Positions 60,200 to 64,000 of a stretch of DNA of 64,000 nucleotides are shown piece by piece; within the stretch, counting starts at the first letter, position 1; every line of letters starts with the position of its first letter. Where the stretch lies: the NCBI GenBank assembly GCA_030834905.1, contig JAUQWZ010000011.1, forward strand, positions 310,001 to 374,000. The letters are read 5' to 3'. This DNA comes from Aggregatilineales bacterium. Its GTDB lineage: Bacteria; Chloroflexota; Anaerolineae; Aggregatilineales; Phototrophicaceae. The notes below the pieces were generated by a model, which made no database searches, had not been told where the DNA came from, and saw only the letters and a program-made list of their open reading frames with translations. Both the position numbers and the translations under genes were made by a program.

Positions 60200-60718
60200 A
60201 TGGGAAAGATCGGTCTTTTCTACGGCAGCAGCACCGGCAACACGGAATTTGTCGCCTATCAAATGAAGGAAGAATTTGACCGGCGCGATCCTTCGCTGGT
60301 AGACATCCACAACATCGGCAGCTCCACGCCTGAACAGGTGCTTGGTTACAACTACCTGATTTTCGGTATTCCGACCTGGAACACCGGTCAGCTTCAGGAC
60401 GACTGGGAAATCTTCCTGCCCAAGCTCGCTGGACGCGATATGAAAGGCAAGCGTGTGGCGATCTTCGGTTTGGGCGACCAGAACGGCTACGGCTTTAACT
60501 TTCTCGACGCTGTCGGTATGCTTGCCGACGCCGTCATGGCAGATGGTGCCCAGTTGTGGGGTCTGTGGAAGACCAGCAACTACGAGTTTGAAGAGTCGAG
60601 GGCGCAGGTCGAGGATCACTTCCTCGGGCTGGGCATCGATCAGGACGGACAGGCGGACGCCACGCCCGCGCGCCTGCAAGAATGGATCAACCAGATCGCT
60701 GGCGAATTTGGCGTCTAG
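60200..60718 (+). CDS. Flavodoxin, long-chain type
   Basis: The 172-residue product has the FMN phosphate loop GLFYGSSTGNTEFVAYQM, the first isoalloxazine loop FGIPTWNTGQLQDDW with Trp, and the second FGLGDQNGYGFNF with Tyr. The loop after strand 5 carries the about 20-residue insert of long-chain flavodoxins (LWGLWKTSNYEFEES). It shuttles single electrons in place of ferredoxin, typically under iron limitation. It lies 140 bp after the peptide permease genes. A siderophore-type binding protein 2.3 kb downstream fits a shared iron theme, though not the same operon. Confidence 0.93.
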   Translation: MGKIGLFYGSSTGNTEFVAYQMKEEFDRRDPSLVDIHNIGSSTPEQVLGYNYLIFGIPTWNTGQLQDDWEIFLPKLAGRDMKGKRVAIFGLGDQNGYGFNFLDAVGMLADAVMADGAQLWGLWKTSNYEFEESRAQVEDHFLGLGIDQDGQADATPARLQEWINQIAGEFGV

Positions 60719-60760
60719 GATTCACGCTGGATCGCTGGCGCAGTTATGTAAGGAAGAACT

Positions 60761-61150
60761 ATGAACCTCAGTAGAGCCGAACAGGTCGTGCAGCGGATGT
60801 TGTTTCTCGACCCGCCCGCGCGCCGTGATGCGTCCGATGCAGCCGACAGCGCGCCAGCCGAACGCGCATTTGGGCTGTCGCTGGTATTTTCTGCTATCCG
60901 CTGCATTTTGCAGTACGTCATCCTGCCGTTTGTGCTGCCGGTGTTTGGCTTTGCTTCAGACGCCGCAGTGCCAATTGTGCTGGCGATCAATCTGGTGGCG
61001 ATTGTCGCCATTCTGTTCAGCGTGCGCCGGATGTGGCGAATCAACTACAAATATAAATGGCAGTATCTGGTTGTCGGCGCGGGGGCGCTGCTCATCCTGT
61101 TTGTGTTCCTGTACGCCGACCTGAATCCGGGCGCGTTAAGCAGCCTCTAG
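60761..61150 (+). CDS. Small membrane protein, 129 aa
   Basis: Family not recognised. The first 40 residues are soluble; then three predicted TM helices follow (CILQYVILPFVLPVFGFA, VPIVLAINLVAIVAILFSV, YLVVGAGALLILFVFLYA) with a basic loop (RRMWRINYKYKW) inside. AAGGAAG precedes the ATG. The stop codon lies within the first copy of a tandem repeat (61139-61263). Confidence 0.7.
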   Translation: MNLSRAEQVVQRMLFLDPPARRDASDAADSAPAERAFGLSLVFSAIRCILQYVILPFVLPVFGFASDAAVPIVLAINLVAIVAILFSVRRMWRINYKYKWQYLVVGAGALLILFVFLYADLNPGALSSL

Positions 61151-61420
61151 GCAGATGCGGCGATTGCCCCCCTCCCACGCAAGCGGGGAGAGGGTCGCAC
61201 GCCAGGTTCCCGGTTTGCAAGTCCCTCTCCATGAGGGAGAGGGATTTAGGGTGAGGGCTTTTTGACCGAAAACAAGTGCATAGCAGCCTCTAGGCAGACG
61301 CAGCGATTGCCCCCTCACCCCCTGCCCCTCTCCCACACAAGCGGGGAGAGGGGCGCACGCCAGATTCCCGGTTTGCAAGTCCCTCTCCATGAGGGAGAGG
61401 GATTTAGGGTGAGGGCTTTT
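61139..61420. repeat. Imperfect tandem duplication of about 140 bp
   Basis: Copy 1 (61139-61263) and copy 2 (61282-61420) both start AGCAGCCTCTAGGCAGA and end GATTTAGGGTGAGGGCTTTT. Copy 2 has about 14 extra bases and several substitutions. Each holds a hairpin built on TCCCTCTCCATGAGGGAGAGGGA and a C-rich CTCTCCC/GGGAGAGG stem. Copy 1 includes the last codons of the upstream gene, so the duplication began inside it. The hairpins may end transcription. Confidence 0.75.
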
Positions 61421-61496
61421 CGGGCGTATCCACATTGTAATTCCCATCAGTGTATAGAAAGCAGTTCGCCGCCATTTTGGAACATATTTGGTTTCC

Positions 61497-62837
61497 ATGA
61501 CCCCAAAGCGACTTGACTTCGGGCGTGTGCTGCCCATCTTCGCCCTCACCTTTGTCGATGTGCTTGGGCTGACCATCATCCTGCCGCTGCTGCACCTGTA
61601 CGCGGCGGCGTATGGCGCTAATCCGGTGCAGATCGGGCTGGTGGCGGCGGCGTTCCCACTGACGCAGCTTATCGGCGTGCCGATCATGGGCGCGCTCTCC
61701 GACCGCTACGGGCGCAAGCCGCTGCTGCTCATCAGCCAGGTTTCGACGTTTATCAGCTTTTTGATGCTGGCTGCCGCCAATTCGCTGGAGATGGTCATCC
61801 TCTCGCGCGTTGTGGACGGCTTGTTCGGCGCGAATCTTGCCACCGCCCAGGCTGCCATCACCGACATCACCGACGAGAGCAACCGGACACAGGGGCTGGG
61901 GCTGACCGGCGCGGCGTTCGGGCTGGGCTTCATCCTCGGTCCCGCCATCGCGCTCGGCTCGCTTGAATTCTCGGACAGCTTATCGGTTCCGGCGCTGATC
62001 GCCGCTGCCTATTCGCTGGTGTCCATCGGGCTGACGCTGTTCGGTTTCCGCGAAACGCTGCCGCCCAGCCAGCGGCGCGCCAGCAGCTTCAGGCGTTCTG
62101 CCGTTGTGTTCAGCACCCTGCGGATGCTGCGCCGCCCACAGGTCAATCACCTGCTGGTGCTGATGTTCGCGCAGCAGGTGGTCTTTTTCGCCTTCGAGAG
62201 CCTGCTCGGACTGTTCACGCTCAGCCGTCTGGGGTTGCTCGGTCAGGGCAACGCGCTGATCTTCATCTACGTTGGCGTCGTTCTGGTCTATGTCCAGGTG
62301 CGGCTCATCGGTCGCTGGACGCGCCGGTTTGGCGAATCGAGGCTGGTGCTGATCGCGCTGGGCGCGCTGGCGGTCGGCTTGCTGATGGTCGCCGCCACGC
62401 CTGACCAGCCGCACCCACTGTATATCGAGCGACAGGTAGAAGCCAGCATCCGCGAGCTGGCACCGTCCTCGACTGAATCGCTCATTGGGGACATCCCGAT
62501 TACGCTGCCCGAAGACAGCCGCCGCGGCTTTGGCGGCATCATCTGGTTTTTGATCGCGATCATCCCCATCGGCATCGGTTCAGGGCTAATTCGCCCGGCG
62601 CTCAACAGCCTGATGGTGCGGCACGCCGAGAAGCACGAATCCGGCGCGATACTCGGCGTCAGCGCGTCGTTCGTCAGTCTGGCAAACGCGGTCGCGCCAC
62701 TGATCGGCGGCTTGATCTTTCAGGCAGGCGGCGCTACCGCCCCATTTCTGATCGGCGGTCTGGTGATGGCGGGACTGCTGCTCGTGAGTCTGGTGATCAT
62801 CCCCCCACAGCCAGCCGCGCCACAGCCAACAGACTGA
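61497..62837 (+). CDS. MFS transporter, TetA/multidrug efflux-like
   Basis: The 446-residue product has twelve predicted TM helices and the MFS motif A in GVPIMGALSDRYGRKPLLLI after TM2, with VVDGLFGANLATAQAAITDI in TM4-5, the pattern of the TetA/DHA1 drug:H+ antiporters. An extra soluble stretch of about 50 residues (RQVEASIRELAPSSTESLIG onward) lies between TM8 and TM9 and is not typical. The ATG at 61497 is preferred to an upstream TTG. Substrate is unknown. Confidence 0.88.
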   Translation: MTPKRLDFGRVLPIFALTFVDVLGLTIILPLLHLYAAAYGANPVQIGLVAAAFPLTQLIGVPIMGALSDRYGRKPLLLISQVSTFISFLMLAAANSLEMVILSRVVDGLFGANLATAQAAITDITDESNRTQGLGLTGAAFGLGFILGPAIALGSLEFSDSLSVPALIAAAYSLVSIGLTLFGFRETLPPSQRRASSFRRSAVVFSTLRMLRRPQVNHLLVLMFAQQVVFFAFESLLGLFTLSRLGLLGQGNALIFIYVGVVLVYVQVRLIGRWTRRFGESRLVLIALGALAVGLLMVAATPDQPHPLYIERQVEASIRELAPSSTESLIGDIPITLPEDSRRGFGGIIWFLIAIIPIGIGSGLIRPALNSLMVRHAEKHESGAILGVSASFVSLANAVAPLIGGLIFQAGGATAPFLIGGLVMAGLLLVSLVIIPPQPAAPQPTD

Positions 62838-63045
62838 ACGATCAGCCAGATTTAACCGGCATGAATTTCGAATCTACAGCGGATGCCTGCGGTTTTATAC
62901 GAGGTCACGATTCAAAGTTCACCGGCTTCTCACCCTGGGCTTCTTCGGCGAAAAAGCGCGCTTAATCGCCTGCGTGGATTTTACCCTTCGCCTTCACTAG
63001 CATAGTTCCAGCACTCTGAACGCATACCACAATAGGATACCAGAT

Positions 63046-63990
63046 ATGGTTCGTATCAAAGCACCCGTATTGCTCCTTGCCCTGTGCCTGCTCCTTAGCG
63101 CCGCATTGGTTCAGGCGCAGGACGCAGCCGAATGTGAAGCTGGCTTCCACCTGGTCGAACACGCGATGGGTCAAACGTGCGTGTCCGAACGTCCGCAGCG
63201 CGTCGTCGTGCTCGATACCTACGAACTGGACGCAGCCCTGTCGCTCGGCGTCAAGCCGGTTGGCGCGGTAGAAGCCATTGCCGGGGCAGGCTTTCCGGCA
63301 TATCTGGCAAGGCTGACCGAAGGGATCGAAGTCGTTGGCACGATTTCCGCGCCAAATCTGGAAGCGATTCTGGCGCTCAGCCCCGACCTGATCCTGAGCA
63401 GCACCGGGCGGCACGAAGAAATCTACCCACAGCTTTCGGAGATCGCGCCGACCGTATTCACCGAAGCGCTGGCGCGCACCCACTGGAAAGAGTACCTCAG
63501 CATCTACGCTCAGGCGCTGAACCGCGAGGACGTGCTGGCAAACCGGCTCGCCGAATACGAAGCGCGAATTGACACCATCCGCAGCGTCCTTCCGGTTGAA
63601 GAGATTGAGATTTCGGTCGTCCGCTTCGTCGCCGCCGAAAACCGGATGATGCCGCGCGGCAGCTTCATGGGAACCGTCCTCAACGACATCGGCTTCGCCC
63701 GCCCGGAGCCGCAGCAGAGCGATGAGTTCAAAATCGTCGTCAGCCAGGAACAGATCAACCTGCTGGATGGCGACGTGATCTTTGTCAGTGTCTATGGCGA
63801 CCCGGCAGACACGGAATACGCCGCCTTCACCGAAAGCCCGCTGTGGGCAACGCTCGGCGCGGTTCAAAGCGGACATGTCTACGTGGTCGATGATGATCAC
63901 TGGTTTCTCGGCATCGGACTGCTCGGCGCGAACCGCATCATGGACGATTTGCTAATTCTGCTGTCGGGCGATTTCCAGCGTCAGGCATAG
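63046..63990 (+). CDS. Iron-siderophore/cobalamin-type ABC binding protein
   Basis: The 314-residue product has a signal peptide (LLLALCLLLSAALVQAQ, no lipobox Cys) and the bilobal type III binding-protein fold: RPQRVVVLDTYELDAALSLG, EAILALSPDLILSSTGRHEE, IAPTVFTEALARTHWKEYL, and a C-terminal LWATLGAVQSGHVYVVDDDH. This matches FhuD/FecB-type proteins binding ferric siderophores, or BtuF. Permease genes probably follow beyond the window. The 208-bp gap upstream holds no recognised Fur or riboswitch motif. Confidence 0.88.
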   Translation: MVRIKAPVLLLALCLLLSAALVQAQDAAECEAGFHLVEHAMGQTCVSERPQRVVVLDTYELDAALSLGVKPVGAVEAIAGAGFPAYLARLTEGIEVVGTISAPNLEAILALSPDLILSSTGRHEEIYPQLSEIAPTVFTEALARTHWKEYLSIYAQALNREDVLANRLAEYEARIDTIRSVLPVEEIEISVVRFVAAENRMMPRGSFMGTVLNDIGFARPEPQQSDEFKIVVSQEQINLLDGDVIFVSVYGDPADTEYAAFTESPLWATLGAVQSGHVYVVDDDHWFLGIGLLGANRIMDDLLILLSGDFQRQA

Positions 63991-64000
63991 GGCAGCACAT

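Noticed and set aside
1..64000. tRNA, rRNA or riboswitch genes
   Set aside because: None was recognised by eye in the intergenic regions. A covariance-model scan would settle it.

Overview
The window looks like a chromosomal segment of a free-living, heterotrophic bacterium of roughly 60% GC (by eye). The most likely source is the phylum Chloroflexota, in or near Anaerolineae. This is inferred from the combination of an archaeal-type archaellum locus in an otherwise bacterial gene set, several secreted ABC binding proteins cut after Ala-Gln with no lipobox cysteine, and a sigma factor/zinc-finger/CHAT cluster. No rRNA, tRNA, CRISPR array or phage genes were seen.

Layout. 1-3.1 kb (minus): sugar ABC binding protein and a permease that runs off the window edge. 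3.2-9.4 kb: small hypothetical protein, membrane histidine kinase, LacD-like aldolase with a PfkB kinase carrying an in-frame amber stop, and glpD. 9.4-12.8 kb: small membrane protein, GNAT, SnoaL-like protein and a YeiH-type transporter. 12.8-15.7 kb (minus): methyltransferase, FAD oxidoreductase and type III PKS operon. 15.9-17.5 kb: DUF5946-like protein, and an MBL-fold hydrolase between two identical 81-bp MITE-like elements, each with its own target duplication. 17.5-24.4 kb: LacI regulator, MalE/MalF/MalG and a neopullulanase-type GH13, a maltodextrin uptake and breakdown operon.

24.4-37.1 kb is an unusual island. It holds an ECF-like sigma factor, a putative zinc-finger anti-sigma factor, a TPR-CHAT cysteine protease, a cytoplasmic subtilase, a LuxR-type regulator, a 977-residue protein built from about 19 repeats of 29 residues and ending in an HEXXH domain, a C25/caspase-like cysteine peptidase, an acyl carrier protein, an intact ketosynthase and a short ketosynthase-like protein without the active-site Cys. 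The sigma gene and the anti-sigma/CHAT/subtilase operon share an upstream motif, TTTTTCAT-N12-AATAC. I read this as a candidate sigma-controlled protease system next to a minimal acyl-synthesis module.

37.2-39.4 kb: mtnA and a Gfo/Idh/MocA oxidoreductase. 39.6-52.2 kb: a bacterial archaellum locus with two tandem archaellins, an ArlC/D/E-like protein, ArlF, ArlG (fused to cadherin/CSPG-like repeats), ArlH, ArlI, ArlJ, a membrane protein, an FHA-GAF histidine-kinase-like protein lacking the phosphoacceptor His, an A24 prepilin peptidase, and PilN-like and PilO-like proteins. 52.2-64 kb: dgoD, CrtI-like oxidoreductase, anmK, GNAT, peptide ABC transporter genes, flavodoxin, small membrane protein, an imperfect tandem repeat, MFS transporter, and an iron-siderophore/cobalamin-type binding protein at the right edge.
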